Assembly: GCF_013403975.1 (NCBI RefSeq)
Contig: NZ_JABFDH010000002.1
Coordinates: 1 to 64,000, forward strand
Length of the DNA: 64,000 nucleotides
Reading direction: 5' to 3'
DNA from: Winogradskyella ursingii
GTDB taxonomy: Bacteria; Bacteroidota; Bacteroidia; Flavobacteriales; Flavobacteriaceae
Part shown: positions 53,945 through 62,065 of the stretch, in pieces
Position numbering within the stretch: position 1 is the first letter of the stretch
Layout of the letters: every line of letters starts with the position of its first letter
Made by a program: the position numbers and the translations under genes
The notes under the pieces: generated by a model
What the model was told of the DNA's origin: nothing
Seen by the model: only the letters and a program-made list of their open reading frames with translations
The model's database searches: none

Positions 53945-53963
53945 CAAGGTTTTAAAAACCTTG
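53945..53963. repeat. Hairpin between paaA and paaB
   Basis: CAAGGTTTT and AAAACCTTG pair. ACCTACAAGG-type elements of this form are common in flavobacterial gaps. Confidence 0.6.
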
Positions 53964-53971
53964 CTGGATAA

Positions 53972-54928
53972 TTAAACCGCTTCTTTTTCTTTTCTGTTTT
54001 GTTTCTTTTCGGCATGAGCCATTGCTGCATCTCTGACCCATTCACCTTCTTCCCAAGCACCGACTCTTGCTTTCATACGTTCTTTGTTCATAGGACCATG
54101 ACCCTTGACAACTTGCCAGAATTCGTCCCAATCAATTTCACCAAAATCGTAACTACCGCGTTCTTCATTCCATTTTAAGTCTGGATCTGGAATCGTAAGT
54201 CCGATTAAATCTGCTTGTGGTACTGTTTGGTCAATGAACTGTTGACGTAAGTCATCGTTGGATTTTCGCTTTAATTTCCATTTCATGGATTGCTCCGTAT
54301 GGATAGATTCTGCATCTGTTGGACCTAACATCATAAGACTTGGCCACCACCAACGGTTCAATGCATCCTGAGCCATTTCTTTTTGCTCTGGAGTTCCATT
54401 AGCCAACTTTATCATGATTTCATAACCTTGACGTTGGTGAAAACTTTCTTCTTTACATACACGAATCATCGCACGTGCATAGGGTCCGTAAGATGTATTA
54501 CATAATGGTACTTGATTGATAATTGCTGCACCATCTACTAACCAACCTATAGCTCCCATATCTGCCCAAGTAACTGTTGGGTAATTGAATATTGAAGAGT
54601 ATTTTGCTTTGCCTGTATGTAGTTGCTCATACATTTCATCTCTGGAAATCCCTAGAGTTTCAGTTGCAGAGTATAAGTATAAGCCATGACCGGCTTCATC
54701 TTGAACCTTGGCCAGCAAAGCCACTTTTCGTCTTAACGACGGTGCTCTTGTGATCCAATTACCTTCTGGAAGCATACCTACAATTTCGGAATGCGCGTGT
54801 TGGGACATTTGACGAATATGCGTTTGGCGATACTTTTCTGGCATCCAATCTTTAGGTTCGATTTTTTCGTCACGTGCTATACGTGCTTCGAACTGTTCTT
54901 CTAAATTTTTTATTTGTTCTTCACTCAT
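53972..54928 (-). CDS. paaA: Phenylacetyl-CoA epoxidase catalytic subunit
   Basis: A 318-residue diiron monooxygenase subunit. Metal ligands lie in [13 protein letters not shown] (ExxH) and [13 protein letters not shown] (ExxH). It inserts one oxygen into phenylacetyl-CoA to form the 1,2-epoxide. The C-terminal tail is charged ([11 protein letters not shown]). Upstream are TTTTAGC-type low-complexity repeats (about 54942-54966) and two hairpin repeats. Confidence 0.96.
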   Translation of the reverse strand: MSEEQIKNLEEQFEARIARDEKIEPKDWMPEKYRQTHIRQMSQHAHSEIVGMLPEGNWITRAPSLRRKVALLAKVQDEAGHGLYLYSATETLGISRDEMYEQLHTGKAKYSSIFNYPTVTWADMGAIGWLVDGAAIINQVPLCNTSYGPYARAMIRVCKEESFHQRQGYEIMIKLANGTPEQKEMAQDALNRWWWPSLMMLGPTDAESIHTEQSMKWKLKRKSNDDLRQQFIDQTVPQADLIGLTIPDPDLKWNEERGSYDFGEIDWDEFWQVVKGHGPMNKERMKARVGAWEEGEWVRDAAMAHAEKKQNRKEKEAV

Positions 54929-54986
54929 AATTTTTAGCTTTTAGCTATTGGCTTTTAGCCTTTAGCGTGTTGAACTTTAATTTTTT

Positions 54987-55019
54987 TCCTATCCCTAACC
55001 CTTTCCAAAGGACAGGGAA
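54987..55019 (-). repeat. CCCTAA-hairpin repeat (family F, copy 3)
   Basis: TCCTATCCCTAACCC then TTTCCAAAGGACAGGG. Unlike the other four copies it is 59 bp upstream of its gene (paaA). Confidence 0.8.
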
Positions 55020-55048
55020 CTGATACTTATATTTTTTGATTTATTATG

Positions 55049-55072
55049 GATTCCTGCCTACGCAGGAATGAC
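55049..55072. repeat. Single arm of family G repeat
   Basis: GATTCCTGCCTACGCAGG then AATGAC, one arm of the 42960-43031 element, 13 bp from the paaE stop. Confidence 0.75.
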
Positions 55073-55084
55073 AAATCATTACAA

Positions 55085-56158
55085 TTAAACATCAAAATCC
55101 ACAACCACTTTATCGGTTGTTGGTACGGCCTGACAGCTTAATACCAAGTTTTGACCTACTTCTTTTTCATCCAAGGCGTAGTTTATTTTCATTTCTACGC
55201 TTCCTTCTTTTACTTCGCATTTACAAGTACTGCAAACGCCACCTTTACAGGCGAAAGGCAAATCTGCTCCTGCGTTTAAAGCAGCGTCGAGAATGTTATC
55301 GAAATCCTTTGTCATTGTAAAGGCGAACTCCTTTCCTCCATCTACAATGGTGACTTCTGTACCTTCAACATTTTGCTGCGCTAACCTTTCTGCTCTTTTA
55401 ATATCTTCATCCGAAAGTCCTTTTACGAACAGCTCAAAATGAACCAATTCTTTTGGTAATCCTGCTTCGACCAAATAGTTACTTACATATTCTACCATTT
55501 GCTCGGGACCGCATAGAAAGACTTCGCTCGTGTCCGGAATATCAATGAACGTGTTGGTGAGCAGTTTCATCTTTTCATCATCAAATCGCCCATTGAACAA
55601 ATCAATATCACGTCGTTCCTTAGTGAGAAAATAATAAATCTCAAGTCTTCCGAAATACCTGTTTCTCAACTGCTCCAATTCTTCTTTAAAGATAATGGAT
55701 TTTGCTGTTTTATTCACATAAAACAACTTGCAAGTTGAATTTGGCTCTTGTGCTAAATGCGATTTTATCATTGATAACACTGGCGTTATACCACTTCCTG
55801 CTGCAAAAAAGAGATAATTCTTTGATTTTTCTGAACTAACTTCTACACCAAATGTACCACTTGGTGTCATAACCTCTATGGTGTCACCAGCTTCCAGCTC
55901 TTCATTAACGAAAGTTGAAAATTTGCCTCCAGGAATCAGTTTTACAGCAACTTTCAATTTATTCTCAATAGGACTTGAGCATAATGAATATGATCGACGC
56001 ACGTCTTCACCATTGATATCTGCCTTAAGCGTTAAGTGCTGACCTTGACGAAATTTGAATTCCTCTCTTAATGCCGGAGGAATTTCAAATTCAATTACAG
56101 AAGTGTCATCGGTCTCCTTATATAAATCTGCAATTTTTAACTTGTGAAATTCTGCCAT
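55085..56158 (-). CDS. paaE: Phenylacetyl-CoA epoxidase reductase
   Basis: A 357-residue FAD- and NAD(P)H-dependent reductase that feeds electrons to PaaABC. FAD site RRSYSLCSSP; NAD-binding segment FAAGSGITPVLSM; C-terminal plant-type [2Fe-2S] ferredoxin domain with ligands C304, C309, C312 and C342. First catalytic gene of the operon, directly behind a family F repeat whose coding-strand end is the base before the ATG. Confidence 0.95.
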   Translation of the reverse strand: MAEFHKLKIADLYKETDDTSVIEFEIPPALREEFKFRQGQHLTLKADINGEDVRRSYSLCSSPIENKLKVAVKLIPGGKFSTFVNEELEAGDTIEVMTPSGTFGVEVSSEKSKNYLFFAAGSGITPVLSMIKSHLAQEPNSTCKLFYVNKTAKSIIFKEELEQLRNRYFGRLEIYYFLTKERRDIDLFNGRFDDEKMKLLTNTFIDIPDTSEVFLCGPEQMVEYVSNYLVEAGLPKELVHFELFVKGLSDEDIKRAERLAQQNVEGTEVTIVDGGKEFAFTMTKDFDNILDAALNAGADLPFACKGGVCSTCKCEVKEGSVEMKINYALDEKEVGQNLVLSCQAVPTTDKVVVDFDV

Positions 56159-56191
56159 TCCTATCCCTAACCCTTTCCTAAAGAAAGAGAA
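56159..56191 (-). repeat. CCCTAA-hairpin repeat against paaE start (family F, copy 4)
   Basis: TCCTATCCCTAACCC then TTTCCTAAAGAAAGAG, abutting the paaE ATG; in the predicted 5' leader of the paa operon. Confidence 0.82.
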
Positions 56192-56221
56192 TTGTTATCT
56201 GATTTAACTTAATCTTACTGA

Positions 56222-56245
56222 ACAAACTAACACTTGTTAGTTTGT
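56222..56245. promoter_or_regulatory. TetR-type operator of the paa operon
   Basis: ACAAACTAAC, four bases, then GTTAGTTTGT: a perfect 24-bp inverted repeat. It lies just downstream of the -7 box at 56250-56257, so a bound repressor would block the transcription start. The adjacent TetR-family gene is the obvious ligand. Confidence 0.75.
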
Positions 56246-56249
56246 GTAG

Positions 56250-56257
56250 CAAATATA
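56250..56257 (-). promoter_or_regulatory. -7 box of the paa operon promoter
   Basis: TATATTTG on the minus strand, consensus TAnnTTTG, 92 bp before the paaE ATG. No TTG at the standard distance. Confidence 0.6.
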
Positions 56258-56274
56258 CAAAATAATATTCTTAA

Positions 56275-56844
56275 TTAGATGTTAATTCCCTCAATGAGAA
56301 TCTCACTTAGGCCGTTGGCTAGTTCATTTGAATTAAGTGTATCCTTTTTAGGAATCCACAAGTAAAGTGAACGCAACGTTGAAAGCATGGAAAACATAAT
56401 AATTTCAGGATTACTATTTTTTATTTCATTTGCTGAAATTCCTTGTTCTATTATGGATAGAAAATTGGCTTCATATTCATTTCTAAGCTTCAAATAATAC
56501 TCTAGTTGATCTTCGAGATGCATCCAATCGTTATTTAACGCTGCTATTCCATTGGTATTATTAGATGATATGCTGACGTGAAGTTCTACAACTTTTTTAA
56601 GTTTTGAAATGTTAGACTGTTCCGAAGCTATAATCGCCCTCATTCCATGGGTAAAATCTTCCGCAACTTCAATTATAATAGCTTTGAGAATATCTTGTTT
56701 TGAATTGATATGATTGTAAAGACTCGCTGCTTTGATACCCATTGCCGAAGCTAAATCCCTCATAGTTACAGCACTGTAGCCTTTTTCTTTAAAAAGTTTG
56801 GCGGCAGTCTTAATAATTTCCTCTTTTCTGGTTACCTTTTTCAT
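56275..56844 (-). CDS. TetR/AcrR-family regulator of the paa operon
   Basis: A 189-residue repressor: helix-turn-helix at 24-47 (VTMRDLASAMGIKAASLYNH) and an all-helical ligand domain. By analogy with PaaR-type TetR regulators it should release DNA on binding phenylacetyl-CoA; the assignment rests on position. Its stop lies 17 bp from the -7 box and 29 bp from the operator. Start at 56844 abuts a family F repeat. Confidence 0.9.
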   Translation of the reverse strand: MKKVTRKEEIIKTAAKLFKEKGYSAVTMRDLASAMGIKAASLYNHINSKQDILKAIIIEVAEDFTHGMRAIIASEQSNISKLKKVVELHVSISSNNTNGIAALNNDWMHLEDQLEYYLKLRNEYEANFLSIIEQGISANEIKNSNPEIIMFSMLSTLRSLYLWIPKKDTLNSNELANGLSEILIEGINI

Positions 56845-56877
56845 CCTATCCCTAACCCTTTCCTGAGGAAAGGGAAT
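56845..56877 (-). repeat. CCCTAA-hairpin repeat against tetR start (family F, copy 5)
   Basis: CCTATCCCTAACCC then TTTCCTGAGGAAAGGG, ending at the ATG at 56844. Confidence 0.85.
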
Positions 56878-56933
56878 ATAAAATTCACTATCGTTTTCAA
56901 ATTGTAATTTGTAAATTTAACCAAAAAGAAACT

Positions 56934-57239
56934 ATGGGATTTTTGGAATATCTATTTGGTACTAAGAAGCGAAAAGTTGAAGAATATATTGAGAATGGAG
57001 CAGTTATTTTAGATGTGAGAAGTCAACGGGAATGGGATGCAGGACATATAGAAAACTCGATACATATACCATTGGGCGAATTAAATAATCGTGTTGATGA
57101 AGTTAAACAATTAAATAAACCCGTTATAGCCTGTTGCGCTAGCGGAGTACGTTCTGCTAAAGCTTCAAAATTTTTGAATCTTAATAATATTAATGCTATT
57201 AACGGTGGAGGATGGGTTAGCGTGAAGAAGAAACTCTAA
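56934..57239 (+). CDS. Single-domain rhodanese
   Basis: A 101-residue rhodanese. The fold starts VILDVRSQREWDAGHIENSIHIPL and ends with active-site loop C68-ASGVRS, the catalytic cysteine that carries persulfide. No signal peptide. Convergent with the DUF4230 gene, with 7 bp between stops. Confidence 0.9.
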   Translation: MGFLEYLFGTKKRKVEEYIENGAVILDVRSQREWDAGHIENSIHIPLGELNNRVDEVKQLNKPVIACCASGVRSAKASKFLNLNNINAINGGGWVSVKKKL

Positions 57240-57246
57240 TCATTTG

Positions 57247-57870
57247 TCAATCTTTTAAAATCCCGATATTTTGAAGCCCTTCAAGACTTTCAACTGGTGC
57301 TTGGTTGTATTCTAAGGTCCAACCTAAGGAATTGGTTAGAATAAAGAATTTTGATAGTTCGCTAATCAATCTATTTTCCGCGTTGGATTTTAGATCTGAT
57401 GCTTCAATTTTTTTCATCAGTTGTTTTTTAACCGTATTCTTAATATCGTTATAATCCTTGGCTTCAAACTGGTTTAAATAATCTGCCTGTACATCGTAAT
57501 ATTCCAAGTCTGGACTGACTTTTATTTCTTCTTTAGGAATGCTTAAAATTCGTAATGTTTTGGTAGTTTCATCAATTTCATATTCAATTTTACTTAAGTC
57601 ATAAGCCACAGTGACATCAGCATTTACGACCACTAAAGCTTTCTTTTCAACTTCAATAAAATTCCCGAATAACGCCTTTGAGTTTTTATAGCTGAAAACT
57701 TCACTAAAATGGCCTTCGGTCACAATTAGTTTACCAACATTTTTAACTTGCTCTTGAATGAGCGCTGAATGCTCCTTGAGCTCAATTTTATCTTCGTTTT
57801 TATCTCCACAGTATTTGAAGGTAAAAAGAATAATCAGTGTAATAATAACGCCAAATAGTATTTTTCACAT
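57247..57870 (-). pseudogene. DUF4230 protein with a stop at codon 2
   Basis: The frame from 57870 reads Met, stop, then KILFGVIITLIILFTFKYCG (a membrane anchor) and DUF4230 sequence (VGKLIVTEGHFSEVFSYKN ... NSLGWTLEYNQAP) to 57247, with no other break. An Arg codon at position 2 (MRKILFGV is the expected family start) changed to TGA explains it. A GTG at 57723 allows a 158-residue soluble product, but that lacks the anchor. It may be a recent nonsense mutation, an unusual start, or a read error. Confidence 0.55.
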
Positions 57871-58266
57871 AGGCTAATTTAATAAAATTAAACCATCCAT
57901 TTTGAAGAAAAAAATATCTTTAAAACTAGAGACATTCAGGATTCAAAGTTAACCAGTGATTCTCACAGTAAGTTACTGAACTCTTTCCCACCCCATAATA
58001 TTGATACAACATCAAGACAATTTTAAAATAAAATAAGACAAACCGAAACCATCACAATAAACAATTTAAGAATTCAGACGTTCCACCTTGGCACCTAATT
58101 TTGGTTTTTTGTCGAAACACCTTACCTATTAACCGAATAATTTAGCATTGTATCTAAATCTTGGTTATGACAAAATCTTTGCCCTTAATTTTGATTTTAA
58201 ATAGCTACATATCCTATTAGGAATGTCGTTATTTAATTGTTTCCCAAAAACAAAAAAAACCTACTT
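57871..58266. other. 396-bp gap between divergent genes
   Basis: AT-rich, without repeats of the families listed above and without an open frame of note. It contains the candidate promoter at 58161-58193 for the next gene. I see nothing else in it. Confidence 0.5.
58161..58193 (+). promoter_or_regulatory. Candidate promoter
   Basis: TTG at 58161-58163, 22-base spacer, TAATTTTG at 58186-58193. The ATG at 58267 follows 74 bp later. Confidence 0.45.
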
Positions 58267-59121
58267 ATGAAACTACTGTATACTATAGCAATCCTGCTAT
58301 TGACCTCACTTGTTTATGGTCAAAAATCTACATTAATCCAAAACGTTAATATTGATGCCAATGAATTAAAGCACCGGCTCAATATTTCAGGCGACAGCTT
58401 AATTTTAGAAGGAGAAAGAAAGATCGATAAAGTAAATATCTTTAATAGTGATTTTCAACAAAGCTTCATCGTTCAAAAAAATTCCACTATAATTCCTTTA
58501 AACAAAGTACCTGTGGGTAGATTTGTTACTGAAGTAAAACTTAGGGACAAACATGTTATTATAACGCTACTACGTCATGATATCATTAAAACGACACCGG
58601 CGTTGGCAAAATTAAATGAATCTAGAAATTTCGTAAATCTTGATGTTGTGCCATTAATTGCAAAAACAGCTCAGAATAAAAATGATGAAACGCAAACTTT
58701 AGAGAGTGACGACCTGATTAAAGAGAATGAGATTCTCGATACTAAAAACAGCATACTGACAAACGAAAACAAAGATGAATTATCTACCACATTTGTTGAT
58801 AAAGGTAGAACAGAAAAAACCCCTGAAAAAATACGAACTGCTTATTGGGTAATCAACATGATTAACAATGGTCATAGTTCACGCAAAGTGACTAAATTTG
58901 CTGATATAAAAAATGTTGAAAGACTTATAGAGCAGCACCAATTGGACCTCAAATCAAAAAACGGAAAATTTAATGAGCTTACGATATTGGAGGTTTATGA
59001 CACCAGAAGTTTCTTGAAATTTAAACGTATAAACAAAGATTTCAGAACTTCGAGAGATTCAGATGAAAGTTTCAATTCCTACCCTTATTTTGAATCGACC
59101 AAACATTCAAGAGCATTATAA
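58267..59121 (+). CDS. Secreted protein of unknown function
   Basis: A 284-residue exported protein from the ATG at 58267 (MKLLYTIAILLLTSLVYGQ, signal peptide 1-18). The early part (about 20-110) is beta-rich, the middle (about 125-195) is polar linker with E/D/K/N, and the C-terminal part (RTAYWVINMINNGHSSRKVTKFADIKNVERLI) is helical and recalls envelope proteins of flavobacteria. No family recognised. Convergent with gldC: 1 bp between stops. Confidence 0.65.
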   Translation: MKLLYTIAILLLTSLVYGQKSTLIQNVNIDANELKHRLNISGDSLILEGERKIDKVNIFNSDFQQSFIVQKNSTIIPLNKVPVGRFVTEVKLRDKHVIITLLRHDIIKTTPALAKLNESRNFVNLDVVPLIAKTAQNKNDETQTLESDDLIKENEILDTKNSILTNENKDELSTTFVDKGRTEKTPEKIRTAYWVINMINNGHSSRKVTKFADIKNVERLIEQHQLDLKSKNGKFNELTILEVYDTRSFLKFKRINKDFRTSRDSDESFNSYPYFESTKHSRAL

Positions 59122-59122
59122 T

Positions 59123-59461
59123 TTACTGTTTTTTAAGTTCTAACTTCTCGGCAAAATAATCGCAAAAATCTTTCATAGTTGCGGTCATTTTTTCGTCTTG
59201 AGTAGCCCTTAAAAATGTATCGCTCATAGTGACCAAAGTCTGATGAAAGAAAAGTTTCATTTCATCAACCGGCATATCTTTAGTCCAAAGATCAATCTTT
59301 AAGGTTTCTTGAGCATTGCTGTCCCATACAGATAACATTAATGCTTTAGCTTCTTCATTGTCAATGCCGCCATCTTGGGCAGACCATTTTAGTTTCTCTG
59401 GCACTCGGTTTTCGTCGAGTTCTACATTCAGTTCAATTTTAGATGTTATGGTTTTGGACAT
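59123..59461 (-). CDS. gldC: Gliding motility protein GldC
   Basis: A 112-residue cytoplasmic protein beginning MSKTITSKIELNVELDENRV and containing GIDNEEAKALMLSVWD, the GldC signature. GldC is needed for normal gliding in Flavobacterium and probably acts with GldB. Its ATG overlaps the gldB stop by one base (TAATG), so translation is coupled. Confidence 0.94.
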   Translation of the reverse strand: MSKTITSKIELNVELDENRVPEKLKWSAQDGGIDNEEAKALMLSVWDSNAQETLKIDLWTKDMPVDEMKLFFHQTLVTMSDTFLRATQDEKMTATMKDFCDYFAEKLELKKQ

Positions 59462-60420
59462 TATTTTCTCGGTTTATATTTTGATTTATTAAAAAGAAAT
59501 TCGGGTTCAGTTTGCATAATTTCCATGATATCCTTACCTGAATTTATAGCATAAGCTCTCACAATTTGCCAACCTAAATATTGGCCTAATCGTCCAGGCG
59601 ATTCATTATCTATCTTTTCCAAATAGAATTTAGAAAATGGTGCATTAGCAATAAAGCGTGCCGACAATTTATTATCTGAGCTGTACAATAGTTCTTTCTC
59701 TATAAAATAGCTCCAAATTGAACTTTCATTGGCTTTAGCCCATTCTAACTGTTTTTTGGTATAACCTATTTTTTCTGTATCAGATAAAAATGGTGTCATG
59801 ACATCTTTAAAATAGAGCAATTTGCCAAAATAGACCATTTCATCCAACAAGGTCTTTCTGTTAGTTTGATAAGCGTATTGATTAGCATAACCCTCTGCGA
59901 CATCTGCGATGATCTGTTGCTTCGTCATATTTTCCGTGATATATTTTGGGAAACTTTGGTAGAATTTATGTTCACTTCCCAAATAGTTATCCAAAGCAAT
60001 TAAAACCAAAGAATCGTTCACAATGACACTGTTTCTATAATCCACATCATTGGTCAATGTTACTACCCTCGGTGCTTCAAAAGTCTTCTCGTAATACTTG
60101 AGGTGTTGAAATAAGCTTTCCAAATGATCTTTTGTTTCATTTAGATTAGTAAATTTAGATTTCACTTCATTTAGCAATTCAACCTGAAGCGTATCGTTCA
60201 TTTTTGCTATTACAACTGAATCTGGCACACGTTTAGAAAACAAAAACGGAAATTGGTTTTTTAAATCTTGTAAATCCTCCGGATTCGCTTCCATAAAAGC
60301 AGTATCAAAGCGCTCAATGTTAAAATCGACATCAATCGCACTAATTTCTTCCGCAAGTTTTGAGTCATTATCACAAGAGAGTAAACACAACCCAAATAAT
60401 AAAATAAAATAAATTCTCAT
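59461..60420 (-). CDS. gldB: Gliding motility lipoprotein GldB
   Basis: A 319-residue lipoprotein, lipobox LLSC (Cys16 from the ATG at 60420, MRIYFILLFGLCLLSC). The rest matches the GldB family (IDVDFNIERFDTAFM, QIIADVAEGYANQYAYQTNRK, FSKFYLEKIDNESPGRLGQYLGW). GldB is an envelope component required for gliding and for SprB-type surface motility. A longer in-frame start (60477) would break the signal peptide and overlap the promoter. Confidence 0.94.
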   Translation of the reverse strand: MRIYFILLFGLCLLSCDNDSKLAEEISAIDVDFNIERFDTAFMEANPEDLQDLKNQFPFLFSKRVPDSVVIAKMNDTLQVELLNEVKSKFTNLNETKDHLESLFQHLKYYEKTFEAPRVVTLTNDVDYRNSVIVNDSLVLIALDNYLGSEHKFYQSFPKYITENMTKQQIIADVAEGYANQYAYQTNRKTLLDEMVYFGKLLYFKDVMTPFLSDTEKIGYTKKQLEWAKANESSIWSYFIEKELLYSSDNKLSARFIANAPFSKFYLEKIDNESPGRLGQYLGWQIVRAYAINSGKDIMEIMQTEPEFLFNKSKYKPRK

Positions 60421-60461
60421 AGGCTTACAACAAAACATTTTTAATGTTAACTGCTTTCCGT

Positions 60462-60469
60462 TATTTTTG
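60462..60469 (+). promoter_or_regulatory. -7 box for nadE
   Basis: TATTTTTG, TAnnTTTG form, 42 bp before the nadE ATG. It overlaps the gldB start region; no TTG at the expected distance. Confidence 0.45.
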
Positions 60470-60474
60470 TTATG

Positions 60475-60506
60475 CAAAGGTACACTTCTTTGTGTTAAAT
60501 GATCAA
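60475..60506 (-). promoter_or_regulatory. Promoter of gldB-gldC
   Basis: On the minus strand TTG (60504-60506), 21-base spacer, TACCTTTG (60475-60482). The gldB start follows 55 bp later. Confidence 0.65.
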
Positions 60507-60511
60507 AAATT

Positions 60512-61300
60512 ATGCAAACAGAAAAGGTTGTAAATCATATTGTAAATTGGTTAAAAGAATATGCCACTAATGCCAAAGTCAACGGTTTTGTGATTGGTAT
60601 ATCTGGAGGAATTGATTCGGCAGTAACCTCAACCCTTTGTGCAAAAACCGGATTGGATTTGCTATGCTTGGAAATGCCGATTCATCAGGCGGCAAGTCAC
60701 GTTACTAGAGCACAAGAACACATTACTAATCTTAAAAAACGTTTCCCAAACGTGTCAGACAGTCGTGTAGATTTAACCCCAGTTTTTGAAGAATTTAAAA
60801 CCGAAGTCAGTTTAGAAGGAAAACAAACCACAGTGGATATGGCACTTGCTAACACAAGAGCAAGACTAAGAATGACAACACTATACTATCATGCAGGTCT
60901 CAAAGGTCTATTGGTTGCGGGAACAGGTAACAAAGTGGAAGACTTTGGTGTTGGCTTTTACACCAAATATGGTGATGGAGGTGTGGATTTAAGTCCAATT
61001 GCAGATTTGTTAAAGTCTGAAGTTTATGAAATAGGCCAGAATCTCGAGGTGCCTGATTCGATTATGAAAGCGGCACCAAGTGATGGGCTATTTGGTGATG
61101 CGAGAAGTGACGAAGATCAGATAGGAGCCTCGTATCCTGAACTGGAATGGGCAATGCAAATGAAAGACGAAGGAAAATCAGCTGATGACTTTAAGGGCAG
61201 AAAACGTGAAGTTTTTGAAATATTTATGCGCTACAACTCATCAAACAAACACAAGATGATTCCAATACCAATTTGCGAAATTCCCAACAAATTAAAATAA
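60512..61300 (+). CDS. nadE: NH3-dependent NAD synthetase
   Basis: A 262-residue NadE that amidates nicotinate adenine dinucleotide with ammonia. ATP pyrophosphatase P-loop GISGGIDSA (29-37); AGTGNKVEDFGVGFYTKYGDGGVDLSPI and KAAPSDGLF are the family blocks. No glutaminase domain, consistent with the ammonia-using type. Divergent from gldB, with which it shares the 91-bp promoter gap. Confidence 0.95.
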   Translation: MQTEKVVNHIVNWLKEYATNAKVNGFVIGISGGIDSAVTSTLCAKTGLDLLCLEMPIHQAASHVTRAQEHITNLKKRFPNVSDSRVDLTPVFEEFKTEVSLEGKQTTVDMALANTRARLRMTTLYYHAGLKGLLVAGTGNKVEDFGVGFYTKYGDGGVDLSPIADLLKSEVYEIGQNLEVPDSIMKAAPSDGLFGDARSDEDQIGASYPELEWAMQMKDEGKSADDFKGRKREVFEIFMRYNSSNKHKMIPIPICEIPNKLK

Positions 61301-61346
61301 ATGTTGCATTTTATCGAATAAATATTTAGTTATGTTAGAATTTCGT

Positions 61347-61354
61347 TATTTTTG
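61347..61354 (+). promoter_or_regulatory. -7 box of the response-regulator gene
   Basis: TATTTTTG, TAnnTTTG form, 73 bp before the ATG at 61428. Confidence 0.4.
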
Positions 61355-61427
61355 TTTAACAAATCTCCCCTAGATAGCGTTTGCTTATTTTTTTACTGAA
61401 CTAACAAACCAAAAAAAACCATTTATC

Positions 61428-62060
61428 ATGATACAAATTCTGATTGTGGACAATCATCCTATTGTGAGAACTGGCCTAGAACTTTTTCTTAATAGTAAGC
61501 CAGATTTCAAAGTCGTCGGCACACTGGGCAGTGGAATAGAAATATTTGATTTTATCAGACAAAATAAAGTCGATGTAATTATCTCTGAAGTAGATCTACC
61601 CGAACTCAATGGAATTACGGCTTTACGTGCCATAAAGAAAGAAAATCAATCCATCAACGTACTCATGTTTAGTCATCAACCTGAGGAAATTTATGCTATA
61701 AGCACGTTAAAAGCTGGTGCTTCCGGATATCTAAATAAGGCTGCTAGTACTGAAGCAATTGAGACAGCAGTACGCAAGATTCATGGTGGAGACGTATCTC
61801 TTAGCGACAAAATGGATAAGCATTTGAGATATGAAGATACGCGTAAAAGTAGAAGTCGATTATTCAAAAAGCTTTCTACCCGAGAGGTCGAAGTTTTAAA
61901 GCTACTTTCCATCGGAAGAAAAAACAAAGAAATTGCTGAAGAATTAGACATCAACGAAAAAACAGTTAGCACCTATAAGGCCAGATTGTTTAAAAAACTG
62001 AATGTAAATAATATTGTGGACTTGATTCATCAAGCCAAACACCACAACCTTACGGCATAA
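61428..62060 (+). CDS. NarL/FixJ-type response regulator lacking the phosphoacceptor Asp
   Basis: A 210-residue two-domain regulator. Receiver domain 1-120: D8 of the acidic pocket (LIVDNHPIVRTG), but the site that normally holds the phosphorylated Asp is E54 (VDVIISEVDLPELNG). The AxT/K end is FSHQPEE...GYLNKA. LuxR/GerE helix-turn-helix 145-205 (LSTREVEVLKLLSIGRKNKEIAEELDINEKTVSTYKARLF). No histidine kinase adjoins it. Glu at this site may mimic phosphorylation, making it a phosphate-independent regulator. Confidence 0.88.
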   Translation: MIQILIVDNHPIVRTGLELFLNSKPDFKVVGTLGSGIEIFDFIRQNKVDVIISEVDLPELNGITALRAIKKENQSINVLMFSHQPEEIYAISTLKAGASGYLNKAASTEAIETAVRKIHGGDVSLSDKMDKHLRYEDTRKSRSRLFKKLSTREVEVLKLLSIGRKNKEIAEELDINEKTVSTYKARLFKKLNVNNIVDLIHQAKHHNLTA

Positions 62061-62065
62061 TTAAA

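Noticed and set aside
53923..54060. N-terminal extension of paaB
   Set aside because: It overlaps the paaA 3' end in another frame and includes an intergenic hairpin.
37089..56877. CRISPR array
   Set aside because: Repeats are of several families, irregularly spaced and separated by genes; no cas genes.
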